In this document: one piece after another, positions 15,212 to 21,568 of the stretch | How the letters are laid out: each line of letters begins with the position of its first letter | How positions within the stretch are numbered: the first letter of the stretch is position 1 | From: Deltaproteobacteria bacterium | GTDB taxonomy: Bacteria; Desulfobacterota; Desulfobacteria; Desulfobacterales; JAFDCJ01 | Assembly (NCBI GenBank): GCA_024277475.1 | Contig: JAJRVC010000430.1 | Span: 1-21,568, forward strand | Direction of reading: 5' to 3' | Length of the DNA: 21,568 nt | Notes under the pieces: generated by a model | The model's input: the letters and a program-made list of their open reading frames with translations, nothing else | The model's database searches: none | What the model was told of the DNA's origin: nothing | Position numbers and translations under genes: made by a program

Positions 15212-15653
15212 CGGTCACCGTAATCTGTTTGGGCTGTTCTTCTGCGGGCTTGGGGATCTCTATTTCCAGCACCCCGTCTTTAAAGGTAGCTTTGATCTGA
15301 TTGGGCTGAATGTTATGTTGAAGGGTAAATGATCTTTGAAATGTTCCGTAACAGCGCTCCTGTCGGTAGAAATTTTCTTTTTTTATTTTCGGATCGGCCG
15401 TTCGTTCTCCCTTGAGAGTCAGAATATTATCTTTAACCTCTACGGAAATATTTTCTTTGCCGACGCCGGGTAACTCCACTGCCAGCATAACCCCACTTTC
15501 AGTTTCGTAAATATCGACCGGTGGTGTCCAGGCACACAAACTCATATCATCATTCGGATCCAGGGTACGACCGAAGGAATCCTCGAACATTCGATTAATT
15601 CGGTTCTGAAGCTTCTCCACATCTCTGAACGGATCCCATTTTACAAGTGCCAT
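15204..15653 (-). CDS. Small heat-shock protein, Hsp20/alpha-crystallin family (first)
   Basis: ATP-independent holdase forming large cytosolic oligomers. 149 residues from ATG 15653, with AGGAG before it; the longer frame upstream is non-coding leader. The N-terminal arm MALVKWDPFRDVEKLQNRINRM is the standard WDPF-R-E/D-L-x-x-L form. The alpha-crystallin domain runs from about 43 (WTPPVDIYET) to about 135, with VELPGVGKENI and the A-x-x-KDGVLEI-x-IPK signature. The tail ITVTV supplies the I-x-I/V oligomerisation motif. It is transcribed away from the second Hsp20 gene across a 564-bp spacer. The MFS gene overlaps its end. Confidence 0.95.
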   Translation of the reverse strand: MALVKWDPFRDVEKLQNRINRMFEDSFGRTLDPNDDMSLCAWTPPVDIYETESGVMLAVELPGVGKENISVEVKDNILTLKGERTADPKIKKENFYRQERCYGTFQRSFTLQHNIQPNQIKATFKDGVLEIEIPKPAEEQPKQITVTVE

Positions 15654-15691
15654 GGTCAAATCTCCTATTTGTGGGCCTTTGGGTTTTCTCA

Positions 15692-15719
15692 AATTTAAGC
15701 ATGGCAACCACCTTGTCAA
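15692..15719 (-). promoter_or_regulatory. Promoter of the first Hsp20 gene
   Basis: On the minus strand, TTGACA (15714-15719), a 16-bp spacer and TAAATT (15692-15697) stand about 40 bp before the start codon. It looks like a sigma70 promoter. I see neither a CIRCE element nor a clear sigma32 CCCCAT -10, so heat control, if present, works otherwise. Confidence 0.5.
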
Positions 15720-15967
15720 GAAGGGTTGCGAATTGCGGCGATAGGCATAAAGAGCATGGGGCAGAGTGCATAGCGTGATAATGGGTGTCAGAGGGCAGCT
15801 AACCTGAAGGCAGAAAACAGAGACAGAAATCTGGAGTGGTAATTCGGAAGGCGGAAAAATAGAGGACAGGGCTGACACCTCGTGTGAAACAACATTTTAT
15901 TCCGCCTTTCCCCTTCCGTGCCTCCATCTTCCCTCATCTCTTTACAAATCAGTGTTTTGGTGTTATT
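15720..15967. other. Spacer upstream of the first Hsp20 gene
   Basis: No gene is supported. It holds inverted arms GGTGTCAG (15784-15791) and CTGACACC (15872-15879), identical to those in the efflux spacer at 1345-1389. It also has a looser pair, GGAAGGCGGA near 15846 and TCCGCCTTTCC near 15900, which could fold. The sequence is purine-rich and compositionally plain. Confidence 0.4.
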
Positions 15968-16165
15968 TAGCTAGTGCCCATCCACAAAGCCTATTTTATC
16001 CATGGGCACTGGCGTAAGTTTCCAATTCAGAAATGAGCAATTTTTTCTCTGAGCAAGGCCGCACAAGGGTTTACGTTGAGACGTACTTTTCGTACTTCGC
16101 AGACGTAAACCCGCGGAGAACGCCACTCAGAGAAAAAAGGGCCATTTATGGATGGAAACTAGCTA
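15968..16165. repeat. 198-bp element with terminal inverted repeats (MITE-like)
   Basis: The 21-bp ends at 15968-15988 and 16145-16165 are complementary at 18 of 21 positions (TAGCTAGT-N2-CCATCCA-Y-AAA). Inside are three nested pairs. GTGCCCAT and ATGGGCAC lie at the left end (about 15975-16010). TTTTTTCTCTGAG (16041-16053) pairs perfectly with CTCAGAGAAAAAA (16126-16138). GGGTTTACGT (16067-16076) pairs with ACGTAAACCC (16103-16112). The 70-codon frame across it has no ribosome site and follows the palindrome. No target-site duplication is visible. It sits between two divergent Hsp20 genes, ending 52 bp before the second. Confidence 0.8.
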
Positions 16166-16217
16166 CAATCTGGCATAAAGGAGAAGAAAACATAACTAAA
16201 AGCATTAGGAGCCGGAA

Positions 16218-16664
16218 ATGGAGTACATCAAAATACGATTTTTAGATGATTTCGGTCAACTTGGTTCCAAATTCGAAAAGACGATCGAAGATATGTTTCG
16301 ATCGGTGAGTCCGGTTTTCACCCTGGCTGAACGTACATGGAAGCCTCCAATGGACATGAACGAAACCCCGGACGAGGTTATCATTTTGGCCGAGATTCCG
16401 GGTGTCGACAAAGATGATCTGGATGTCGAAATAAGCAGCAAGGCGGTTCGGATACGGGGGAATCGTTTTGCGAGGCATTGCTCCCACAATGCTACCTATC
16501 GACTTGCTGAAATCCAGTATGGTAGATTTGAGCGTATCCTTTTTCTGCCGGCACCCATTGATCCGGAAGTGGTGTCCGCCGCCTATCAAAACGGGCTGCT
16601 TGAAATTCGACTGGCCAAACTGCCGCCCGAACGAACGCACAAAGTACCGATCCAGGACGGATAG
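16218..16664 (+). CDS. Small heat-shock protein, Hsp20/alpha-crystallin family (second)
   Basis: 148 residues; ATG 16218 has AGGAG at good spacing. The N-terminal arm lacks the WDPF motif of the first Hsp20 (MEYIKIRFLDDFGQLGSKFE). The crystallin domain begins near residue 42 (WKPPMDMNETPDEVIILAEIPG) and includes VDKDDLDVEISSKAVRIRG, then YGRFERILFLPAPID and the A-x-Y-NGLLEIRL signature (about 120-133). The tail KVPIQ gives a V-P-I form of the I-x-I motif. Divergent sequence implies an old paralogue rather than a recent duplicate. It reads toward lon, 102 bp downstream, so read-through is possible, although lon has its own promoter-like site. Confidence 0.92.
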   Translation: MEYIKIRFLDDFGQLGSKFEKTIEDMFRSVSPVFTLAERTWKPPMDMNETPDEVIILAEIPGVDKDDLDVEISSKAVRIRGNRFARHCSHNATYRLAEIQYGRFERILFLPAPIDPEVVSAAYQNGLLEIRLAKLPPERTHKVPIQDG

Positions 16665-16709
16665 GGTCAATGATTTTGGAATACGAAATTAGGAATTCAG
16701 TCTTAATCC

Positions 16710-16738
16710 CGGACATTTTTTAGGAATTCTCATATAAT
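16710..16738 (+). promoter_or_regulatory. Promoter of lon
   Basis: CGGACA (16710-16715), a 17-bp spacer and a perfect TATAAT (16733-16738) lie just before a GGAGGA ribosome site (16757-16762). The leader would be only about 20-25 nt. The sequence TAGGAATTC occurs twice nearby (about 16690 and 16721), flanking the -35. No sigma32 or CIRCE signature is apparent. Confidence 0.5.
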
Positions 16739-16766
16739 TTTCAAAATAAGTAACGTGGAGGAAATT

Positions 16767-19193
16767 ATGGCTGATCAACGGCCACCCATGGAATTGGATG
16801 CAGAAAAGGTACCGGAAATTCTTCCCATTCTGCCATTGTATGATGCCGCACTTTTTCCAAAAATGGTATTACCGCTGGTGGTCCTGCAAGGTGAGTCCGT
16901 CCAGCTGGTTGATGAAGCCATGGCGAAAGATCGTATCATCGGTTTGATGGTATCGAAAAAGCCCGAAGATAAAGATACTCCTGATCGGGAAGATCTGGCT
17001 TCAATGGGCACCAGCGCCATGATTCTCAAAATGGCGAAAACACAGGATAATCGCACCCAGCTTTTGGTACAGGGGTTGAACCGATTTAAGATTATGGCTT
17101 TCGAAGAAGGAAAATCTTACCTTCGAGCCCGCGTTGAGCTGATTAAAGATATCGAGAAAAAGGACAATGAAACCGAAGCGTTGATGTCCAACCTTGTGAA
17201 CCAGTTTGAAAGGATAGTGGAGTTGTCCCCGGGGCTGCCGCCCGAGATTGCTCAGATGGCCAAAACCATTCAGGAACCCGGCACCATGGCGGACATGATT
17301 GCGTCGACCATCAATTCGACTGCCGCAGAAAAACAAAAAGTCCTGGAAACCGTAGACGTTAAAGAGCGATTGAAGGAAGTCACCCGCCTAGTGAATCATC
17401 AACTCGACATCCTGGAACTGGGCAGCAAAATACAGAACCAGGTCAAGGGGGATATGGACAAAAGTCAACGAGAGTATTATTTGCGGCAGCAACTGAAAGC
17501 TATCAAGGAAGAACTGGGAGAAAAAGATGACGCGGGTGTCGAGCTTGATGAATACCGGGCCAAGATAGAGGAGAAAAATCTGCCTGATGAGGCCCGCAAG
17601 GAAGCCGAACGGGAACTGGACCGGTTGTCCCGCATGCATCCCTCTTCGGCTGAATATACGGTGGCATCGACTTACCTGGACTGGATCACGGCCTTGCCCT
17701 GGCACGATCGCACCACGGACAACCTGGACATTAAAAAAGCCAGAAAAATATTGGATAACGATCATTTCGGGCTGGGAAAACCAAAACGGCGCATTATCGA
17801 ATACCTGGCGGTTCGCAAGCTGAAACCGGAGTCTAAAGGACCTATTTTGTGTTTTGCCGGACCTCCCGGAACCGGCAAGACCTCGCTGGGACAATCCATT
17901 GCCAGGGCTCTGGGACGTAAATTTCACCGTATTTCCCTGGGCGGTGTGCGTGATGAGGCTGAAATCAGGGGACATCGGCGTACTTATGTGGGCGCGCTTC
18001 CCGGTCGAATCATCCAGGGGCTGCGGCGCGCGGAGTCGAACAATCCGGTGTTCATGCTGGATGAAATTGATAAGGTCGGGAGCGATTTTCGCGGCGATCC
18101 TTCTTCAGCATTATTGGAAGTGCTGGATCCCGAACAGAATTTTTCTTTCTCCGACCATTATCTGGATGTACCTTTCGATCTTTCCAACGTGATGTTCATT
18201 ACAACCGCGAACATCCTGGACACCATCCCGCCGGCGTTGCGCGACCGCATGGAAGTGCTGATGCTCCACGGATACACCCTGGATGAAAAACTAAAAATTG
18301 CCAACCGTTATCTCATACCCCGTCAGCGGGAAGCCCATGGCCTCAACGCCAAACAGATTTCACTTACCAACGGCGCTGTAAAACACATTATTACAGGCTA
18401 TACCCGTGAGGCCGGCCTGCGAAATCTGGAACGGGAGATAGCTAATATTTGTCGTGGAGTCGCCACTAAGATTGTTCAGGATAAAGTAAAATCGGTGAAT
18501 GTCAATATCGCCGACCTTCACGGATATCTTGGACCCGTTCGTTTAACCTCGGAAACCAAGATGCGGATAACAACACCGGGTGTGGCAACCGGCCTGGCAT
18601 GGACACCCACCGGCGGCGAGCTTCTTTTTATTGAAGCCACGGCGATGAAGGGTAAAAAAGGCTTGACTCTGACCGGTCAGCTTGGAGACGTCATGAAAGA
18701 ATCGGCCACAGCCGCGTTAAGCTTTGCGCGGGCCAATGCCGCTTCCCTAGGAATCGACGAGGATTTTTTTGATAGCCACGACATCCACATCCACGTGCCG
18801 GCCGGTGCCATCCCCAAAGACGGTCCATCCGCCGGGGTAACCATGCTGTCGGCATTGACCTCCCTGCTGACCGGCACACGTATTCGCAAAGATCTTGCCA
18901 TGACCGGCGAGATTACCTTAAGAGGTCAGGTACTGCCGGTGGGCGGTGTTAAAGAGAAAGTGCTTGCCGCGCATCGTGCCGGCATCAAGACAATCATTTT
19001 GCCGGAGTGGAACAAAAAAGATTTAGAGGACATCCCCAAAAAGGTCGAGAAGGATATCCGGTTTCATTTCGTGGACAAGATGCTGGATGTAATAGCATTG
19101 GCGCTGGAAAACAAAAAGTCGCGAACAGTGACAAAACAACGGAAAAGAGGCAAAAAGTCAGCCACGAAGGCACGAAGGCACAAAGGAAAATGA
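16767..19193 (+). CDS. lon: ATP-dependent Lon protease (LonA)
   Basis: Cytosolic hexameric AAA+ serine protease degrading misfolded and regulatory proteins. ATG 16767 is chosen because GGAGGA ends four bases upstream; the in-frame GTG overlaps that site. 808 residues. Order: LON substrate-binding domain (about 15-215, starting LPILPLYDAALFPKMVLPL), coiled linker (220-310), AAA+ module with Walker A GPPGTGKTS (Lys371) and Walker B VFMLDEIDK, then the S16 protease domain with PKDGPSAG (catalytic Ser688) and GGVKEKVLAAHR (catalytic Lys731). It is complete. The last 25 or so residues are strongly basic (KQRKRGKKSATKARRHKGK) and the final part is encoded by a CACGAAGG-type tandem repeat, so this tail is probably not conserved. 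Two Hsp20 genes upstream form a proteostasis block with it. Confidence 0.97.
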   Translation: MADQRPPMELDAEKVPEILPILPLYDAALFPKMVLPLVVLQGESVQLVDEAMAKDRIIGLMVSKKPEDKDTPDREDLASMGTSAMILKMAKTQDNRTQLLVQGLNRFKIMAFEEGKSYLRARVELIKDIEKKDNETEALMSNLVNQFERIVELSPGLPPEIAQMAKTIQEPGTMADMIASTINSTAAEKQKVLETVDVKERLKEVTRLVNHQLDILELGSKIQNQVKGDMDKSQREYYLRQQLKAIKEELGEKDDAGVELDEYRAKIEEKNLPDEARKEAERELDRLSRMHPSSAEYTVASTYLDWITALPWHDRTTDNLDIKKARKILDNDHFGLGKPKRRIIEYLAVRKLKPESKGPILCFAGPPGTGKTSLGQSIARALGRKFHRISLGGVRDEAEIRGHRRTYVGALPGRIIQGLRRAESNNPVFMLDEIDKVGSDFRGDPSSALLEVLDPEQNFSFSDHYLDVPFDLSNVMFITTANILDTIPPALRDRMEVLMLHGYTLDEKLKIANRYLIPRQREAHGLNAKQISLTNGAVKHIITGYTREAGLRNLEREIANICRGVATKIVQDKVKSVNVNIADLHGYLGPVRLTSETKMRITTPGVATGLAWTPTGGELLFIEATAMKGKKGLTLTGQLGDVMKESATAALSFARANAASLGIDEDFFDSHDIHIHVPAGAIPKDGPSAGVTMLSALTSLLTGTRIRKDLAMTGEITLRGQVLPVGGVKEKVLAAHRAGIKTIILPEWNKKDLEDIPKKVEKDIRFHFVDKMLDVIALALENKKSRTVTKQRKRGKKSATKARRHKGK

Positions 19194-19214
19194 TTGAATA
19201 TTTGTGGAATTCTG

Positions 19215-19300
19215 CCCTTCGAGAGCCTCGGGATCGAACGACCGGGTCGAACGTTCAATCTAACATCGGAATCCTGGCCCCCTGGACCCGGGTATCTACT
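19215..19300. repeat. Mosaic of two partial dispersed repeats between lon and rlpA
   Basis: 19215-19243 matches the reverse complement of 21117-21145 at about 24 of 29 positions (core AGAGCCTCGG). 19276-19300 carries CTGGACCCGGGTATCTACTT, the GC-rich end of the 168-bp element at 1-168 and 20790-20957. Both are fragments, which suggests repeated insertion and decay in this spacer. Confidence 0.6.
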
Positions 19301-19351
19301 TTTATAAAAAGAGAGAGAACCTTAATTTTAGTCCTTACTTGGAAAACATAA

Positions 19352-20146
19352 ATGTCAAATGACGCGGAGATTGATCAAATTTTCAAATCGTTATTTTGCT
19401 TTCCTATAAAAAATAGAATAATCCGGTGTCTCCCTGCTTTCGTTGCACTGTTATTTTTTGTCATCGGCTGTGCAACCAGTAAGCCTCCGCCACAGCAACC
19501 GGCCGGTTATCCCAGACCTTACAAAGTTCTCGGGAAATGGTATCAGCCCCTGCCGGATTCAAAAGGTTTTCATCAACGCGGGATCGCTTCCTGGTATGGA
19601 AAGGATTTTCACGGCAAAAAAACCTCCAACGGCGAAATCTACGACATGTATGCCATGACGGCAGCTCACAAAACCCTGCCGCTCGGCACCTACGTTCGAG
19701 TTCTTAATCTTGAAAACAATCGGCAATTGGAGCTGCGGATCAACGACCGGGGGCCTTTTGTGCGCGGCAGAATCATTGACCTTTCCTATTCGGCGGCCAA
19801 AGAACTCGGGCTCGTCGGACCCGGCACGGCCAAAGTCGAGATTACCGCTTTGGGTACACCTGTTGCTACCGATGGTGGCACAGGTCGCACCTATGTGCAG
19901 GGGGACTATTATTCGGGCAATTTTACCTTTCAGGTCGGTGCCTTTGCAAACCGTGAAAACGCCGAAAGGCTGAAACGCAAGCTTGATGAACAGTACAAGA
20001 ATGCCCACATTACCCTTTATGACCGTGGAGATATGATGTTTTACAGGGTTCGAGTGGGGGCGTTTAAAACCTTGGAAGATGCCGCAATGAATGAAGCCGT
20101 TTTCATACAAAACGGCTATTCGGACGCTTTTATGGTTGCAGAATAG
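19352..20146 (+). CDS. rlpA: RlpA-family septal lytic transglycosylase lipoprotein
   Basis: 264 residues. The hydrophobic segment CLPAFVALLFFVIGC ends in a lipobox with acylated Cys40; about 25 residues precede it, longer than usual, but no later start codon precedes the segment. The RlpA double-psi barrel starts at about 75 (GIASWYGKDFHGKKTSNGE) and contains the catalytic-type Asp132 in INDRGPFVRGRIIDLS. A C-terminal SPOR domain (about 190-264, FTFQVGAFANRENAERLKRKL then YRVRVGAF) binds denuded glycan at the septum. RlpA cleaves peptide-free glycan during cell separation. The ribosome site is weak (GGAAAA). gmhB starts three bases after its stop, so they form a pair. Confidence 0.9.
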   Translation: MSNDAEIDQIFKSLFCFPIKNRIIRCLPAFVALLFFVIGCATSKPPPQQPAGYPRPYKVLGKWYQPLPDSKGFHQRGIASWYGKDFHGKKTSNGEIYDMYAMTAAHKTLPLGTYVRVLNLENNRQLELRINDRGPFVRGRIIDLSYSAAKELGLVGPGTAKVEITALGTPVATDGGTGRTYVQGDYYSGNFTFQVGAFANRENAERLKRKLDEQYKNAHITLYDRGDMMFYRVRVGAFKTLEDAAMNEAVFIQNGYSDAFMVAE

Positions 20147-20149
20147 CAG

Positions 20150-20719
20150 ATGGGACAGCAAGCTTTACGCAAAGTCGTCTATTTAGACAGGGACGGTACG
20201 ATCAACCACGATTCGCCGGACTATATCAAGAACCGATTTGAATTCAAATTTATTCCTGGTAGCATCGAGGCTATCCGGCTGTTGACGCTCAACGGGTTCA
20301 CCTCCATTGTGGTTACCAATCAATCGGCACTTGCCCGCAAATTCATCTCCCCCGGAGAACTTGACACCATTCATGCCATGATGAAAGCTGCGATTGCCTC
20401 AGGCGGTGGCAGGATAACGGATATTTTTTTCTGTCCTCACCTGCCCGATGATGGATGCGACTGCCGTAAACCTTCAGCGGGATTGCTGTTACAGGCACAG
20501 CATAGATATAATATTGATTTGTCAGAGTCGATTATGGTGGGCGACAGCGTCAAAGATATCGAGTGTGCCCGCAACGCCGGGTGCGGCAAGGCGGTGCTGG
20601 TTAAAACCGGCAAAGATCATAAAATTGAACAGATATTGGAAAAAAGGCAGATCGTGTCGGATTACACCGCTGAAAATCTGTATGATGCAGCCAAATGGAT
20701 CATTGCCAATAGCCATTAA
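20150..20719 (+). CDS. gmhB: D-glycero-D-manno-heptose 1,7-bisphosphate 7-phosphatase (GmhB-type HAD phosphatase)
   Basis: Removes the 7-phosphate from heptose bisphosphate on the way to ADP-heptose for the LPS core. 189 residues. HAD motif I is VVYLDRDGTIN (nucleophile Asp13, acid/base Asp15); motif II is VVTNQSA; motif IV is MVGDSVKDIECA. The zinc loop CPHLPDDGCDCRKP supplies C95, H97, C103 and C105; it is shorter than the E. coli GmhB loop but common in other GmhB proteins. A histidinol-phosphate phosphatase of the HisB-N type shares all these features and cannot be excluded by eye; the neighbouring envelope gene favours GmhB. Its start is three bases after rlpA, implying translational coupling. 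No other heptose genes are in view. Confidence 0.85.
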   Translation: MGQQALRKVVYLDRDGTINHDSPDYIKNRFEFKFIPGSIEAIRLLTLNGFTSIVVTNQSALARKFISPGELDTIHAMMKAAIASGGGRITDIFFCPHLPDDGCDCRKPSAGLLLQAQHRYNIDLSESIMVGDSVKDIECARNAGCGKAVLVKTGKDHKIEQILEKRQIVSDYTAENLYDAAKWIIANSH

Positions 20720-20789
20720 CAACTACTAAATCCCAATCCGGACAAGCTTAGCCGGTCGTAGCGTAGCGGAGATCCCGCTTTATCGGGGG
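20720..20789. other. Spacer after gmhB with a weak hairpin
   Basis: TCCCG-CTTTAT-CGGGGGA (about 20772-20789) can form a short stem directly beside the 168-bp repeat, but no T-run follows on the plus strand, so it is not a clear terminator. Nothing else is seen. Confidence 0.35.
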
Positions 20790-20957
20790 AGTAGATACCC
20801 GGGTCCAGAGGGCCCGGCACTGGTTCCTCCCTGAAAGGGAGTGCTGGTTTTATTACATACGAGTGCCTAAAGTGAGCTAAAGTGAACTAAAGTGCCTAAA
20901 GTTAAGGAATTCTATCTTTTTTATTAACGACGGAGCGAAGTGATACATTAACTTTAG
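20790..20957. repeat. 168-bp dispersed intergenic repeat, copy B (inverted relative to copy A)
   Basis: Reverse complement of 1-168 with about 13 substitutions. It contains the CTCCCTGAAAGGGAG hairpin (6-bp arms) and the decameric series CCTAAAGTGA, GCTAAAGTGA, ACTAAAGTGC. Its boundary beyond the CTTTAG at 20957 cannot be fixed because copy A runs off the window there. Confidence 0.85.
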
Positions 20958-20972
20958 ATCACTTATAACTTT

Positions 20973-21082
20973 GATAATCTCGTAAAAAGTCAAAATTCTC
21001 GAATTTTGACTTTGTAACTCATTGAAATTATTAAGTGTAAAATTTTATTTTTGTGTTTTTTGTGCCTTTTTGCGGCCACATC
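20973..21082. repeat. 110-bp dispersed repeat, copy B, with an intact palindrome
   Basis: Direct repeat of 12444-12553. It begins GATAATCTCGTAAAAAGTC and has a perfect 13-bp inverted pair AAAGTCAAAATTC-TC-GAATTTTGACTTT (about 20986-21013). It ends in TTTTTGCGGCCACATC. It lies 15 bp from the 168-bp element, so the two families are adjacent here. Confidence 0.85.
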
Positions 21083-21163
21083 AACTATAGATCACCCCAC
21101 ACTTTGTATTTAAATCGATCGCTCGACTCCGAGGCTCTTGAAGGGAGGCTCTCGTTATTTAAA

Positions 21164-21568
21164 ATGAATTCTTACAATAAAAACGATCCCTCCTTGATCA
21201 CCATCGAAGGAAAACTTGAGCATATCACTTATTATAGTGCAGAGACTCATTATACCATTGCGCGTCTGAAGACCCTCAATCCGGTTGCCGGGGTTACCGT
21301 GGTTGGTTATCTGGCGGGAGTAAGTCCCGGTGAAGCCCTTAAAATTAAAGGTACCTGGCAAACCCATCCAAAATATGGCCCGCAATTTAAGATTCACTCT
21401 TATGAAGTGACACTGCCGGCGGCGGCTGGCGGTATCCAGGCCTATCTGGCATCCGGCATCATTAAAGGGATCGGCCCGTCGCTGGCCGCAAGGATGGTGG
21501 CGGCTTTCCGAGCTCAGACTTTGGAGATTATCGAAAGCGCAGCTGAACGGCTGATTGAAGTCGAAGGC
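21164..21568 (+). CDS. recD2: RecD2-type SF1B helicase, N-terminal part (runs off the window)
   Basis: 135 codons open to the window edge; the full protein is normally about 720-750 residues, so the helicase motifs are out of view. The N-terminal OB-like domain reads ITIEGKLEHITYYSAETHYTIARL, and the GYLAGVSPGEALKIKGTWQTHPKYGPQFKI stretch is typical of RecD/YrrC-type helicases. A helix-hairpin-helix follows (SGIIKGIGPSLAARMVAAF). The family unwinds DNA 5'-to-3' in recombination and repair, without RecBC in many bacteria. ATG 21164 is the first start; the AAGGGAGG site is about 15 bases upstream, farther than usual, and lies inside a 29-bp repeat shared with 19215-19243. Confidence 0.85.
   Translation, partial: MNSYNKNDPSLITIEGKLEHITYYSAETHYTIARLKTLNPVAGVTVVGYLAGVSPGEALKIKGTWQTHPKYGPQFKIHSYEVTLPAAAGGIQAYLASGIIKGIGPSLAARMVAAFRAQTLEIIESAAERLIEVEG

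Noticed and set aside
16033..16245. 70-codon frame between the two hsp20 genes
   Set aside because: It runs through nested palindromes of the TIR element, has no ribosome site and overlaps the start of the second hsp20 gene.
1..20957. The whole interval as a composite transposon bounded by the inverted 168-bp copies
   Set aside because: The contents are mainly housekeeping genes, no integrase or transposase is linked to the ends, and no target duplication can be seen; a dispersed repeat is more likely.

Overview
The window looks like chromosomal DNA of a Gram-negative, anaerobic bacterium, most plausibly a Desulfobacterota (Desulfobacterales-type) genome. This is inferred from the outer-membrane genes (RND efflux, RlpA, a BamA-type barrel, heptose phosphatase), from a tungsten-type aldehyde:ferredoxin oxidoreductase, and from gene-poor spacers full of short dispersed repeats. 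I could not run a taxonomic search. No rRNA, tRNA, CRISPR array, prophage or defence locus was recognised.

Layout. (1) A 168-bp repeat, then an RND efflux adaptor lipoprotein and, 490 bp later, its inner-membrane pump (+). (2) A minus-strand carbon-metabolism operon: a GAPOR-like ferredoxin oxidoreductase, glycogen phosphorylase, and directly after it a dead N-terminal remnant of glucose-6-phosphate dehydrogenase (zwf) next to a 129-bp palindromic repeat. (3) A REP-associated (Y1/HUH) transposase with its own repeats and promoter. Its C-terminal helix-turn-helix is cut off by an in-frame amber codon. A decayed C-terminal piece of a FadL/OMPP1-type porin follows it. (4) Three envelope genes (+): a glycine-zipper protein, a small periplasmic protein of unknown function, and a BamA-type barrel without POTRA domains. 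(5) A proteostasis block: an MFS transporter overlapping an Hsp20 gene on the minus strand, then a 198-bp element with terminal inverted repeats, then a second Hsp20 and Lon protease on the plus strand. (6) rlpA and gmhB, almost touching. (7) A repeat-rich spacer and the first 135 codons of a RecD2-type helicase running off the window.

How the genes work together. GlgP releases glucose-1-phosphate from glycogen. A GAPOR would oxidise glyceraldehyde-3-phosphate directly to 3-phosphoglycerate while reducing ferredoxin. Loss of zwf from the same operon suggests a shift away from the NADPH-producing oxidative pentose-phosphate route. The two sHsps hold unfolded proteins and Lon degrades them. RlpA and GmhB serve the cell wall and LPS core.

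The most distinctive features are not intact genes. At least five families of short repeats occupy the spacers, including a 168-bp element present as two inverted copies about 20.6 kb apart, and three genes are visibly decaying. I found no clearly new multi-gene system. The best leads are the GAPOR-glgP-(zwf) operon, the inverted 168-bp elements and the TIR element between the two sHsp genes.
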